Of a stretch of 26,909 nucleotides of DNA, positions 6,586-14,783 are shown in pieces. The notes under the pieces are model-generated. The model was given only the letters and a program-made list of their open reading frames with translations. It searched no databases and was not told the origin of the DNA. The DNA is from an uncultured Lachnospiraceae bacterium (GTDB taxonomy: Bacteria; Bacillota; Clostridia; Lachnospirales; Lachnospiraceae). Positions within the stretch are counted from its first letter, which is position 1. The number at the start of each line of letters is the position of its first letter. A program made the translations under genes and the position numbers. The stretch lies in NCBI GenBank assembly GCA_910588955.1, contig CAJURQ010000041.1, positions 1 through 26,909 on the forward strand. The letters are read 5' to 3'.

Positions 6586-8337
6586 ATGACAATCAAAAAT
6601 CAGTACAGGGACGTAACTTTAAAGGAAATCAACGAGGGCGACATTGGCAGGGAGCTGCGCGTGGCGGGCTGGATTGAGAATATCAGGGATCACGGCGGCG
6701 TATCTTTTGTGGATTTGCGTGATATGTACGGCGTGCTGCAGGTGGTGATGCGGGACACTTCTCTTTTGGAGGGGCTGTCCAAGGAGATGAGCGTTTCCAT
6801 TGAAGGGCTGATTGAAAAGCGGGACGAGGAGACATACAACCCCCGGATTCCCACGGGAACAATTGAGATGGAGGCGCATCAGGTGGATGTGCTCGGCAAA
6901 GTCTATAAGCAGCTTCCCTTTGAGATTATGACTTCCAAGGAGACGAGGGAGGATGTGCGGCTGAAATACCGCTACCTTGACCTGCGCAACCAGAAGGTGA
7001 AGGACAACATTATTTTCCGCTCCCAGGTGATTGCCTATCTGCGGGAAAAGATGACGGAGATGGGCTTTTTGGAGATTCAGACGCCGATTCTGTGCGCGTC
7101 TTCACCGGAGGGTGCAAGAGACTATATTGTGCCTTCGAGGAAATATAAGGGCAAGTTTTACGCCTTGCCGCAGGCGCCCCAGCAGTTCAAACAGCTTCTG
7201 ATGGTGTCGGGATTTGACAAGTATTTCCAGATTGCACCATGTTTCCGGGATGAGGACGCGAGGGCGGACCGTTCCCCCGGCGAATTTTACCAGTTGGACT
7301 TCGAGATGAGCTTCGCGACGCAGGAGGACGTGTTCGCGGTGGGCGAGGAAGTGCTCTCCGCCGTTTTTGAGAAATTTGCGCCGGAAGGGGCGGCCGTGAC
7401 GAAAGCGCCCTATCCGATCATCAGCTATAAACAGGCAATGCTGGAGTTCGGAACGGATAAGCCGGACTTGAGAAACCCTTTGCGTATTATCGACCTGACA
7501 GACTTCTTTCAGGTATGTACCTTCAAGCCGTTTCAGGGCAGGACTGTCCGTGCCATCAAGGTGCACGCGGATATGTCGAAGGGCTTTCACGAGAAGCTGC
7601 TAAAGTTTGCTACCGATATGGGCATGGGCGGTCTCGGATATCTGGAAGTGGCGGAGGACTTGAGCTACAAGGGTCCCATCGACAAGTTTATTCCGGAGGA
7701 GAAAAAAGGAGAACTTCGCGAACTGGCGGGACTTTCCGTGGGTGATACGATTTTCTTTATCGCAGACAGGGAGGAGCGTGCCGCCTTTTATGCGGGGCAG
7801 CTTCGCACGGAACTCGGGCAGAAGCTGGATTTGATGGAAAAGAATGCATACCGGTTCTGCTATATCAACGATTTTCCCATGTTTGAGCGCGACCCGGAAA
7901 CGAAACAGATCGGATTTACCCACAATCCTTTTTCCATGCCGCAGGGCGGTTTGGAGGCGTTAAATACGAAGGACCCGCTGGAAGTGCTTGCTTACCAGTA
8001 TGATATCGTCTGCAACGGTGTGGAACTTTCTTCCGGCGCGGTGCGCAACCACGACATGGAGATTATGGAGAAGGCATTTGCCATTGCGGGTTATGACGAG
8101 GAGACGTTGAAGACCAAATTCGGCGCGCTGTACAACGCGTTCCAGTTTGGGGCGCCGCCTCACGCGGGCATGGCGCCGGGCGTTGACCGTATGATTATGC
8201 TGCTCAGAAACGAGGAGAACATCCGGGAGGTGATCGCCTTCCCCATGAGCGGTTCTGCGCAGGATCTTATGTGCGGCGCGCCGGGGGATGTGACGGAGCA
8301 GCAGCTTAGGGAGGTTCATATTAAGGTGAGAGCGTAA
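6586..8337 (+). CDS. aspS: Aspartyl-tRNA synthetase, probably non-discriminating
   Basis: Class II synthetase charging tRNA(Asp), and probably tRNA(Asn), with aspartate. 583 residues, normal for the bacterial type, with AAAGGAGAG 9 nt before the ATG. The N-terminal OB-fold anticodon domain (about 1-110) carries RDHGGVSF; this His/Gly pair resembles non-discriminating enzymes, whereas discriminating ones such as that of E. coli have RDLGS. Motif 2 is FRDEDARADRSPGEF, a GAD-type insertion follows, and motif 3 is PPHAGMAPGVDR. PGEFYQLD and HAGMAPGVDR differ from the common QPEFTQID and HGGIAFGLDR, marking a distinct subfamily. Co-transcription with gatCAB fits indirect Asn-tRNA formation: Asp-tRNA(Asn) is made here and then amidated. 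Confidence 0.96.
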   Translation: MTIKNQYRDVTLKEINEGDIGRELRVAGWIENIRDHGGVSFVDLRDMYGVLQVVMRDTSLLEGLSKEMSVSIEGLIEKRDEETYNPRIPTGTIEMEAHQVDVLGKVYKQLPFEIMTSKETREDVRLKYRYLDLRNQKVKDNIIFRSQVIAYLREKMTEMGFLEIQTPILCASSPEGARDYIVPSRKYKGKFYALPQAPQQFKQLLMVSGFDKYFQIAPCFRDEDARADRSPGEFYQLDFEMSFATQEDVFAVGEEVLSAVFEKFAPEGAAVTKAPYPIISYKQAMLEFGTDKPDLRNPLRIIDLTDFFQVCTFKPFQGRTVRAIKVHADMSKGFHEKLLKFATDMGMGGLGYLEVAEDLSYKGPIDKFIPEEKKGELRELAGLSVGDTIFFIADREERAAFYAGQLRTELGQKLDLMEKNAYRFCYINDFPMFERDPETKQIGFTHNPFSMPQGGLEALNTKDPLEVLAYQYDIVCNGVELSSGAVRNHDMEIMEKAFAIAGYDEETLKTKFGALYNAFQFGAPPHAGMAPGVDRMIMLLRNEENIREVIAFPMSGSAQDLMCGAPGDVTEQQLREVHIKVRA

Positions 8338-8345
8338 AGTTGTGG

Positions 8346-8476
8346 CAGATGAAAGTTCATTTCTACGTCGCCGCGCTTGCGCTCTGGTCGCAACGCAGCA
8401 GACGCTAAGCTCGTGAAATACCTCGCTAAGCGCTGGCGTCGCTTTAAGGGCTCCTTAAGAAATGAACTTTCATCTG
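8346..8476. repeat. 131-bp inverted-repeat element between aspS and gatC
   Basis: A perfect 19-bp terminal inverted repeat, CAGATGAAAGTTCATTTCT at 8346-8364 and its complement at 8458-8476, encloses a G/C-rich core. The core can fold further: GACGC (8401-8405) with GCGTC, and TTAAGG with CCTTAA just inside the right arm. There is no ORF, transposase or obvious target duplication. It resembles a MITE or BIME-type dispersed repeat and as RNA would form a long hairpin within the aspS-gatC intercistronic region. It could influence mRNA processing or the aspS/gat ratio; that is inference. Confidence 0.75.
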
Positions 8477-8532
8477 TATGAACACTTTGCGATGCTCACA
8501 ATAATATGAACTCGCAGATAGGAGAGAAAAAT

Positions 8533-8826
8533 ATGGCAAATGTTATAAACGACGAGACTATAGAATATGTGGGGATTCTTGCAAAATTAGAATTGTCCGC
8601 GGAAGAGAAGGAGCGGGCGAAGGCGGATATGGGGCGGATGCTTGACTATATTGACAAGTTGGGCGAGCTTGACACGACGGATGTGGAGCCCATGTCCCAT
8701 GTGTTCCCGGTGGAAAATGTGTTCCGGGAGGATGTGGTGACAAACGGGGATGAGCGGGAACAGCTGTTGTCCAATGCGCCGCAGGAGAAGGACGGGATGT
8801 TTGTGGTGCCGCGGACATTCGAATAA
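8533..8826 (+). CDS. gatC: Asp/Glu-tRNA amidotransferase subunit C
   Basis: 97-residue GatC, the small scaffold subunit that wraps GatA and GatB together. The ATG at 8533 has GGAGAG about 7 nt upstream; the in-frame ATG at 8506 lacks a site and adds a non-family extension. Family landmarks are the N-terminal VGILAKLELSAEEKE helix, DYIDKLGELDTTDVEPM and the C-terminal PRTFE. First of three adjacent gat genes, 37 nt before gatA and separated from aspS by the 131-bp palindromic element. Confidence 0.96.
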   Translation: MANVINDETIEYVGILAKLELSAEEKERAKADMGRMLDYIDKLGELDTTDVEPMSHVFPVENVFREDVVTNGDEREQLLSNAPQEKDGMFVVPRTFE

Positions 8827-8863
8827 CAGAACCTCCGAGTATACGGGAAAGGAAAAGTGTTAC

Positions 8864-10306
8864 ATGAATATAGTAGAAATGACCGCGACACAACTCTCGG
8901 CGGCGATAAAGGCGGGGGAGACCACCGCAGTTGAAGCCGCAGAGGCTGTGCTTGCGCAGATAGAGAAAGAGGATAAAAATTACAACTGTTATGTTACGGT
9001 AGACCGGGACGGCGCACTGGCGCAGGCGCGGGCGGTGCAGAAAAAAATCGAGGCGGGAGAGCTGACGGGACCGCTGGCGGGCGTACCGGTGGCGGTGAAG
9101 GACAACATCTGTACAGAAGGGCTGCTCACCACCTGTTCCTCGAAAATTCTGCATAACTTTGTGCCCACCTACACAGCGGAGGCTGTGAAGAATCTGCAGA
9201 AGGCGGGGGCGGTGATTCTCGGCAAGACCAATATGGACGAGTTCGCCATGGGTTCCACCACGGAAACGTCTGCTTACGGTCCCACAAAGAATCCGAGAAA
9301 TACGGATCATGTGCCGGGCGGTTCCTCGGGGGGCTCTGCGGCGGCGGTTTCGGCACAGGAGTGCATTTTTGCCATCGGTTCCGACACGGGCGGATCCATC
9401 AGACAGCCGGCGTCCTACTGCGGTGTGGTAGGCATGAAGCCCACTTACGGCACGGTTTCCCGGTACGGTCTGATTGCCTACGGTTCCTCATTGGATCAGA
9501 TCGGACCGCTGACCAAGGATGTGACGGACTGTGCGGCGGTGCTTGAGGCATTGGCATCCCACGATACAAAGGATTCCACTTCCGTTTCCAGAGACGGCAC
9601 CGACTTTACGGCGGCGCTTGTGGAGGATGTGAAGGGGATGCGCATCGGTATTCCCAACGATTATCTTGGGGAAGGGCTTGACGAGGAGGTGCGGACAGCC
9701 GTTTTGCAGGCGGCGGAAGTGTTGGAGAAAAAAGGCGCGGTTGTGGAGCGGTTTGATTTAAGTCTGGTGGAATACGCGATTCCGGCTTACTATACCATCG
9801 CGGCGGCAGAGGCGAGCTCCAATTTGGAGCGGTTCGACGGCATCAAGTACGGCTACCGTACCGAGGAGTACGCGGGGCTTCACAATATGTATAAAAAATC
9901 CCGATCCGAGGGATTCGGGGAGGAAGTGAAACGCCGCATTATGCTCGGTTCCTTTGTTCTCAGCTCCGGCTACTATGATGCCTATTATCTGAAGGCATTG
10001 AAAGTAAAGGCATTGATTAAAAAGGCGTTCGATGACGCGTTTGCCAAGTATGACCTGATTCTCGGTCCTGTGGCGCCCACCACCGCGCCGAAGCTGGGGG
10101 CGAGTCTGGCGGATCCGATACAAATGTATCTGGGCGATATTTACACGATTGCCGTGAATCTGGCGGGACTGCCGGGCATCAGCGTTCCCTGCGGGCAGGA
10201 CGGTAAAGGGCTGCCGATTGGTCTGCAGTTGATCGGGGACTGTTTTCAGGAGAAAAAGCTGATCAGGGCGGCGTATACTTACGAACAACGCGAAAAGAAG
10301 TTCTAA
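8864..10306 (+). CDS. gatA: Asp/Glu-tRNA amidotransferase subunit A
   Basis: Amidase-signature glutaminase that releases ammonia from glutamine and channels it to GatB for amidation of Asp-tRNA(Asn) or Glu-tRNA(Gln). The ATG at 8864 (with GGAAAGGAAAA ahead) gives 480 residues, typical of the family; the longer open frame upstream overlaps gatC and is not used. The Ser-cisSer-Lys triad is complete: Lys79 (VAVKDN), Ser154 (PGGSSGGSAA) and Ser178 (GSDTGGSIRQP). The stop overlaps gatB sequence (TAATG at 10304-10308), showing tight coupling. Confidence 0.97.
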   Translation: MNIVEMTATQLSAAIKAGETTAVEAAEAVLAQIEKEDKNYNCYVTVDRDGALAQARAVQKKIEAGELTGPLAGVPVAVKDNICTEGLLTTCSSKILHNFVPTYTAEAVKNLQKAGAVILGKTNMDEFAMGSTTETSAYGPTKNPRNTDHVPGGSSGGSAAAVSAQECIFAIGSDTGGSIRQPASYCGVVGMKPTYGTVSRYGLIAYGSSLDQIGPLTKDVTDCAAVLEALASHDTKDSTSVSRDGTDFTAALVEDVKGMRIGIPNDYLGEGLDEEVRTAVLQAAEVLEKKGAVVERFDLSLVEYAIPAYYTIAAAEASSNLERFDGIKYGYRTEEYAGLHNMYKKSRSEGFGEEVKRRIMLGSFVLSSGYYDAYYLKALKVKALIKKAFDDAFAKYDLILGPVAPTTAPKLGASLADPIQMYLGDIYTIAVNLAGLPGISVPCGQDGKGLPIGLQLIGDCFQEKKLIRAAYTYEQREKKF

Positions 10307-10317
10307 TGGGGGTAAAT

Positions 10318-11751
10318 ATGAGTAAACAATACGAAACCGTAATTGGCTTGGAAGTTCATGTGGAGCTTGCAACGAAGACAAAAATATTCTGCGGCTGTTC
10401 CACCGCTTTCGGGGCGGAGCCGAACACCCAGACCTGCCCGGTCTGCACGGGAATGCCCGGCTCTCTGCCTGTCCTGAACAGACAGGTTTTGGAGTACGCG
10501 ATAGCTGTGGGGCTGGCGACAAACTGTGATATCACCCGCTACGCAAAGTTTGACAGAAAAAATTATTTTTACCCGGACAATCCGCAGAACTACCAGATTT
10601 CCCAACTTTATCTCCCCATCTGCAGAAACGGCGGCGTGGAGATCGAGACGGAGGAAGGCGGAAAAAAGACCGTCGGCATTCACGAGATCCACATGGAGGA
10701 GGACGCGGGCAAGCTGATTCATGACGAGTGGGAGGACTGCTCGCTGGTGGATTACAACCGTTCCGGTGTGCCGCTCATAGAGATTGTGTCCGAGCCGGAT
10801 ATGCGGAGTGCGGCGGAGGTCATCGCCTATCTGGAAAAGCTTCGTCAGGTGATTCAGTATCTGGGCGCGTCGGACTGCAAGCTGCAGGAAGGCTCCATGC
10901 GTGCGGACGTAAACCTCTCCGTTAGGGAGGCGGGAGCGGAAACATTCGGCACCCGGACGGAGATGAAGAATTTGAACAGCTTTAAGGCGATCACGAGGGC
11001 GATCGAGGGGGAGAAGGAGCGGCAGATCGACCTGATCGAAGCAGGAGAAAGCGTTGTGCAGGAGACGAGACGATGGGACGACGCCAGGGAAAAGTCCTAC
11101 GCCATGCGGAGCAAGGAGGACGCGCAGGATTACCGTTACTTCCCCGACCCTGACCTGACCCCGATCAGCGTAAGCGAAACGATGCTGCAGGAAATCCGCG
11201 CGAGACAGCCGGAGTTTCGCACGGAAAAGATGGCGCGCTATCGGGAAGAGTTTGACATTCCCGACTATGATATCGAGATCATTACGGGTGAAAAGCCGCT
11301 GGCGGATTTGTTTGAGGCAGCGGTGGCGCTGGGGGCGCAGCCCAAGAAAGTTTCCAACTGGATTATGGGCGAGACGCTGCGTCTGATGAAGGAGCGGGAA
11401 GTGGACGCTTCCGACCTTCGCTTCTCACCGGAAAATCTGGCGAAATTGATTGCCCTTACCGACACAAAGCAGATCAACAGCTCGGTGGCGAAAGAAGTGT
11501 TTGAGGTCATGTTTGAGGAGAACGTGGATCCCGAACAGTATGTGGAGGAGAAGGGTCTAAAGACCGTCAATGACGAGGGCGCTTTGAAGAAGACCATAGA
11601 GGAAGTGATCGCGGCGAACCCGCAGTCCGTGGAGGATTACCGGAACGGCAAGGAGAAGGCGATTGGTTTCCTCGTGGGACAGACCATGAAGGCAATGAAG
11701 GGGAAGGCTGACCCGGGGGCGGTGAACCAGATGTTGCGGGAATTGCTATAA
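10318..11751 (+). CDS. gatB: Asp/Glu-tRNA amidotransferase subunit B
   Basis: GatB activates the mischarged aminoacyl-tRNA by phosphorylation and transfers ammonia to it. 477 residues from the ATG at 10318, preferred over the ATG at 10306 because GGGGG lies just ahead and the family N-terminus starts KQYETVIGLEVHVEL. The zinc-site cysteines are present (Cys25, Cys27, Cys40, Cys43 in FCGCSTAF and TCPVCTGMPG). The kinase-like cradle contains KNYFYPDNPQNYQISQ and EGSMRADVN. The C-terminal helical and YqeY-like tail (about 330-477) ends VNQMLRELL, complete. Last gene of the T-box-controlled operon. Confidence 0.97.
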   Translation: MSKQYETVIGLEVHVELATKTKIFCGCSTAFGAEPNTQTCPVCTGMPGSLPVLNRQVLEYAIAVGLATNCDITRYAKFDRKNYFYPDNPQNYQISQLYLPICRNGGVEIETEEGGKKTVGIHEIHMEEDAGKLIHDEWEDCSLVDYNRSGVPLIEIVSEPDMRSAAEVIAYLEKLRQVIQYLGASDCKLQEGSMRADVNLSVREAGAETFGTRTEMKNLNSFKAITRAIEGEKERQIDLIEAGESVVQETRRWDDAREKSYAMRSKEDAQDYRYFPDPDLTPISVSETMLQEIRARQPEFRTEKMARYREEFDIPDYDIEIITGEKPLADLFEAAVALGAQPKKVSNWIMGETLRLMKEREVDASDLRFSPENLAKLIALTDTKQINSSVAKEVFEVMFEENVDPEQYVEEKGLKTVNDEGALKKTIEEVIAANPQSVEDYRNGKEKAIGFLVGQTMKAMKGKADPGAVNQMLRELL

Positions 11752-11817
11752 AATGACACATATGTCACGGGGATTCTTGCGAAACACGGCACGACAGCGT
11801 GTGAAAGTAAAAAATGA

Positions 11818-11848
11818 GCGCCAGAGTAAGTACTTGAAACTCTGGCGC
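11818..11848. terminator. Terminator hairpin between gatB and the minus-strand gene
   Basis: A perfect 9-bp stem, GCGCCAGAG (11818-11826) with CTCTGGCGC (11840-11848). Read on the minus strand it is followed by a T-rich run (complement of GTAAAAAAT), so it suits termination of the minus-strand gene. On the plus strand the downstream sequence is only A/T-rich, so it may serve gatB less efficiently. Confidence 0.75.
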
Positions 11849-11902
11849 AAATTATATTGTAATGGAATATTGTCAGGATAATAAAAGGGATTAGATTCAC
11901 GT

Positions 11903-12736
11903 TCAAGGCATATCCTCGAACAGATAATTCAAAAATTGCAGCGTCATCTTGGGATCCTCCACCGACACCGGAATCCCGATCACAACCTCGGAAGGATACC
12001 CCTGAAAGGTGTAATCGCGTTCAGATATATAGTCGTAGTACCCGGAATCCCCCAGCTTGTTTCCCGTCTGCGGGATGCGGATGCCAACAGCCACGGGCTT
12101 TTCCATGTCGGAGGGATCGCTGTGGTCGAGCGTCTGATTGTAGACAGCTTCCTGCGCCGCCTCCAATTCTCCCAGCGTGTCGCCTGTTTCCACGTCAAAG
12201 GCGGCGCCATCCGTGTAGTAGAGCAGGTCTGCGTAGGGAGCCAGTTCTTCCTCGGTGAAGGCGGTGTTTAAGTCATAGAAGTATTCGAGGCGGGCGTAGC
12301 CCTCAAAGGTTTCCGTGTCCGCCACGATCGCGTGGATATCCCCCGCGTGCATCATAGCCATCATTTTCTGCCGACTGGCGACTTCGTACTGGTCGCCCGT
12401 GCCGGAGGATATGCCGATAGACGTGTCGATATTTACCTGATAAGCCTCCGGGTCAATACCGGCGTATTCCATGAACCCCTCGTTCCAAGCGTTGGCGGCA
12501 GCGGCGTTGTCGTCGTAGGTGTCCGCGTTTAGCAGGACCGCGTAGAAAGCGGTGGGCTTGCTGGAACGGTAGGAATTGATGAAGCTAACTACAAAGACTA
12601 TCACGGCGATCGCCACGATTGTGTGTATTTTATAGTAATCCCAGAAGTAGGCGAGCTTTTCTTTGGGCGTCATGGTTGCAAACGCCTTTTTCTGCTGTTC
12701 TCTGATTTCTTCAACGACTGAATTTTGAGATGACAT
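11903..12736 (-). CDS. Single-pass membrane protein of unknown function
   Basis: 277 residues, minus strand, start at 12736 with AAAGGAATG upstream on that strand. A basic and polar cytoplasmic N-terminus (1-36) is followed by one hydrophobic segment (about 38-54, IHTIVAIAVIVFVVSFI) and an outside domain of about 220 residues rich in Asp, Glu and Tyr, with little Cys. No lipobox, catalytic motif or repeat was recognised. The layout (short inside tail, one helix, large acidic outer domain) resembles small envelope proteins common in Lachnospiraceae. It is transcribed against its neighbours, with its own promoter and terminator. Confidence 0.85.
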   Translation of the reverse strand: MSSQNSVVEEIREQQKKAFATMTPKEKLAYFWDYYKIHTIVAIAVIVFVVSFINSYRSSKPTAFYAVLLNADTYDDNAAAANAWNEGFMEYAGIDPEAYQVNIDTSIGISSGTGDQYEVASRQKMMAMMHAGDIHAIVADTETFEGYARLEYFYDLNTAFTEEELAPYADLLYYTDGAAFDVETGDTLGELEAAQEAVYNQTLDHSDPSDMEKPVAVGIRIPQTGNKLGDSGYYDYISERDYTFQGYPSEVVIGIPVSVEDPKMTLQFLNYLFEDMP

Positions 12737-12838
12737 ATTGAAGTCATTCCTTTCCCTGATAATTCTACATCACTTCATATTGCTTTAGCTTCCCGATGGA
12801 AATAATGGGGAGTGAGAATTTCCCATATATATGTTATA

Positions 12839-12867
12839 ATGATAAATATTCTGGAAATAGATGTCAA
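12839..12867 (-). promoter_or_regulatory. Promoter of the minus-strand membrane protein gene
   Basis: On the minus strand, TTGACA (12867-12862) and TATCAT (12844-12839) are separated by 17 bp. The start near 12832 would give a leader of about 95 nt before the ATG at 12736. Confidence 0.6.
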
Positions 12868-12933
12868 TGACGGGAATCTATTGTTTGTGTAAAATTTTTA
12901 TAAACAGAGAAAATGCGAATATTCATTAACGGA

Positions 12934-12962
12934 TTGACGAATTTTTGCTTGATTGCTATAAT
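12934..12962 (+). promoter_or_regulatory. Promoter of the AAA-ATPase/nuclease-like gene
   Basis: TTGACG (12934-12939) and a perfect TATAAT (12957-12962) with 17-bp spacing, about 30 bp before the ATG at 12995. The short leader carries the ribosome site TTGGGAGG. Confidence 0.8.
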
Positions 12963-12994
12963 CATGATATAAATTCGGCGTTTGGGAGGCTGTT

Positions 12995-14689
12995 ATGGCG
13001 AGAACGGTAGGTATCGGGATTCAGGATTTTGGCAAGATAATCGAGAATGGTTATTTTTATGTGGATAAAACACCTTTTATCAAGGAATGGTGGGAAAGCG
13101 GAGATGAGGTAACGCTGATCACCAGACCGCGCCGTTTCGGGAAAACTCTTACCATGAGCATGACGGAAAAGTTTTTCTCGGTCAAATATGCGGGGAGGGG
13201 CGATCTGTTTGAAGGACTTGCCATCTGGCAGGAAGAAAAATTCCGCGCCCTGCAGGGGACTTACCCGGTGATCAGCCTTTCTTTTGCCAATATCAAGGAA
13301 ACAACATATCAGAATACTCGTGGGAAGATATGTCAGATGCTGGCGGAACTTTACGCAAGCTGTGAGTTTTTGCTTGATGGGAATACGATGGCGGAAAATG
13401 ATAGGGTATTTTTCAAAAGTGTGTCCGTGGAGATGGATGACGTAACGGCAACGCTGGCGATTCATTACCTCTCGAAATATTTATCCGATTACTACGGGAA
13501 AAAGGTTATCATTCTGTTGGACGAATACGACACCCCCATGCAGGAGGCATATGTTCACGGCTATTGGGAAGAGCTGGTGGCGTTTACCAGAAGTATGTTC
13601 AATGCCGCTTTTAAGACGAACCCGTGGCTGGAGCGGGCGATTATGACAGGGATTACCAGAGCCAGCAAGGAATCCATCTTTTCGGATTTGAACAATATTG
13701 AAGTGATCACCACTACGGCTTGTAAGTACGAGACGGCTTTTGGATTTACGGAAAAGGAAGTGTTCGAGGCTCTGGACGAATTTGGAATGGGCGGGGAAAA
13801 ACAGCGTGTCAAGTGGTGGTACGATGGTTTTATTTTTGGTGAATCGAGGGATATTTATAATCCGTGGTCAATTCTTAACCTGTTGGATAAAGGAAAGTTT
13901 ACGACGTATTGGGCGAATACAAGCTCTAACAGTCTGGTCGGGAAGCTGCTCCGGGAGGGCAGCAGGGATGTGAAGGAGTCCTTTGAGGGGCTGTTGAAAG
14001 GAGAACATTTCTGGTGTCCCATTGACGAACAGATCGTTTATAATCAGCTGGACGATAACGAGTACGCGATTTGGAGCCTGCTTGTGGCGAGCGGCTACTT
14101 GAAAATATTAGACTATGAAAAGTATGAGGTGGACGATTTCGTAGGTGAGCCCAAATATGAGCTGACGCTGACAAACCACGAAGTGGAGATCATGTTTAAA
14201 AATATGATCAGGAACTGGTTTGCGAAAGATGTGTCGAATTATAATGCGTTTATCAAGGCGCTTTTATCTAACGATCTGGAAGCCATGAATGAATATATGA
14301 ACCAGATTGCATATAAGACTTTCAGCTATTTTGATACCGGGAAACGGACGTCGGAGAAAGCGGAGCCGGAACGGTTTTATCACGGCTTTGTCCTTGGGCT
14401 GATGGTGGATCTGGCGGACAGGTATGCGATTACCTCTAATCGGGAGAGCGGATTCGGCAGATATGATATTATGCTGGAGCCGAAGAAGGAAGGGCTTGAT
14501 GCGGTTATAATCGAGTTTAAGGTATTTAATGCCAGAAGAGATAGCACCCTTGCGGACACCGTGCAGTCAGCGCTCTCCCAGATCGAGGAGAAACAGTACG
14601 AGCAGACGCTTGTCGCGAAAGGGATCCCGGAGGAGAGAATACGGAAGTATGGGTTTGCGTTTGAGGGGAAGGAAGTGTTGATCGGGTAG
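12995..14689 (+). CDS. AAA-ATPase-like protein with PD-(D/E)XK domain
   Basis: 564 residues with the two-part architecture of the AAA-ATPase_like plus PDDEXK_9 (DUF1703) proteins found in many Bacteroidetes and Clostridia. The N-terminal part has the family opening (GIGIQDFGKIIENGYFYVDKT), the P-loop-like RPRRFGKTLT (Lys50, Thr51) and a Walker B strand VIILLDEYDTP (Asp176, Glu177). The C-terminal nuclease-like core has Asp491 (RYDIML) and Glu507-x-Lys509 (IIEFKV). All key residues are kept. Function is not established; the family is often multi-copy and suspected to be defence- or mobile-element-related. It has its own promoter, stands alone between the membrane protein and the glycan cluster, and has no partner gene. 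Confidence 0.92.
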   Translation: MARTVGIGIQDFGKIIENGYFYVDKTPFIKEWWESGDEVTLITRPRRFGKTLTMSMTEKFFSVKYAGRGDLFEGLAIWQEEKFRALQGTYPVISLSFANIKETTYQNTRGKICQMLAELYASCEFLLDGNTMAENDRVFFKSVSVEMDDVTATLAIHYLSKYLSDYYGKKVIILLDEYDTPMQEAYVHGYWEELVAFTRSMFNAAFKTNPWLERAIMTGITRASKESIFSDLNNIEVITTTACKYETAFGFTEKEVFEALDEFGMGGEKQRVKWWYDGFIFGESRDIYNPWSILNLLDKGKFTTYWANTSSNSLVGKLLREGSRDVKESFEGLLKGEHFWCPIDEQIVYNQLDDNEYAIWSLLVASGYLKILDYEKYEVDDFVGEPKYELTLTNHEVEIMFKNMIRNWFAKDVSNYNAFIKALLSNDLEAMNEYMNQIAYKTFSYFDTGKRTSEKAEPERFYHGFVLGLMVDLADRYAITSNRESGFGRYDIMLEPKKEGLDAVIIEFKVFNARRDSTLADTVQSALSQIEEKQYEQTLVAKGIPEERIRKYGFAFEGKEVLIG

Positions 14690-14754
14690 TATAAAGTTTT
14701 TGAGACTAACAGCCGATATTAATAACACGTAAAGTGTATATATCTTATTTATTG

Positions 14755-14783
14755 TTGACATGGAAGGTCGGGTTATATATCAT
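14755..14783 (+). promoter_or_regulatory. Possible promoter at the start of the glycan cluster
   Basis: A perfect TTGACA (14755-14760) with TATCAT (14778-14783) at 17-bp spacing. The -10 box overlaps the likely ATG at 14782, so either the transcript starts inside the gene and uses the ATG at 14818, or another promoter upstream drives the operon. The candidate is good by consensus but in an awkward place. Confidence 0.4.

Noticed and set aside
12830..12845. TATAAT-like box at 12835-12840 on the plus strand
   Set aside because: It has no matching -35, and a far better plus-strand promoter lies at 12934-12962; the region is better explained by the minus-strand promoter.
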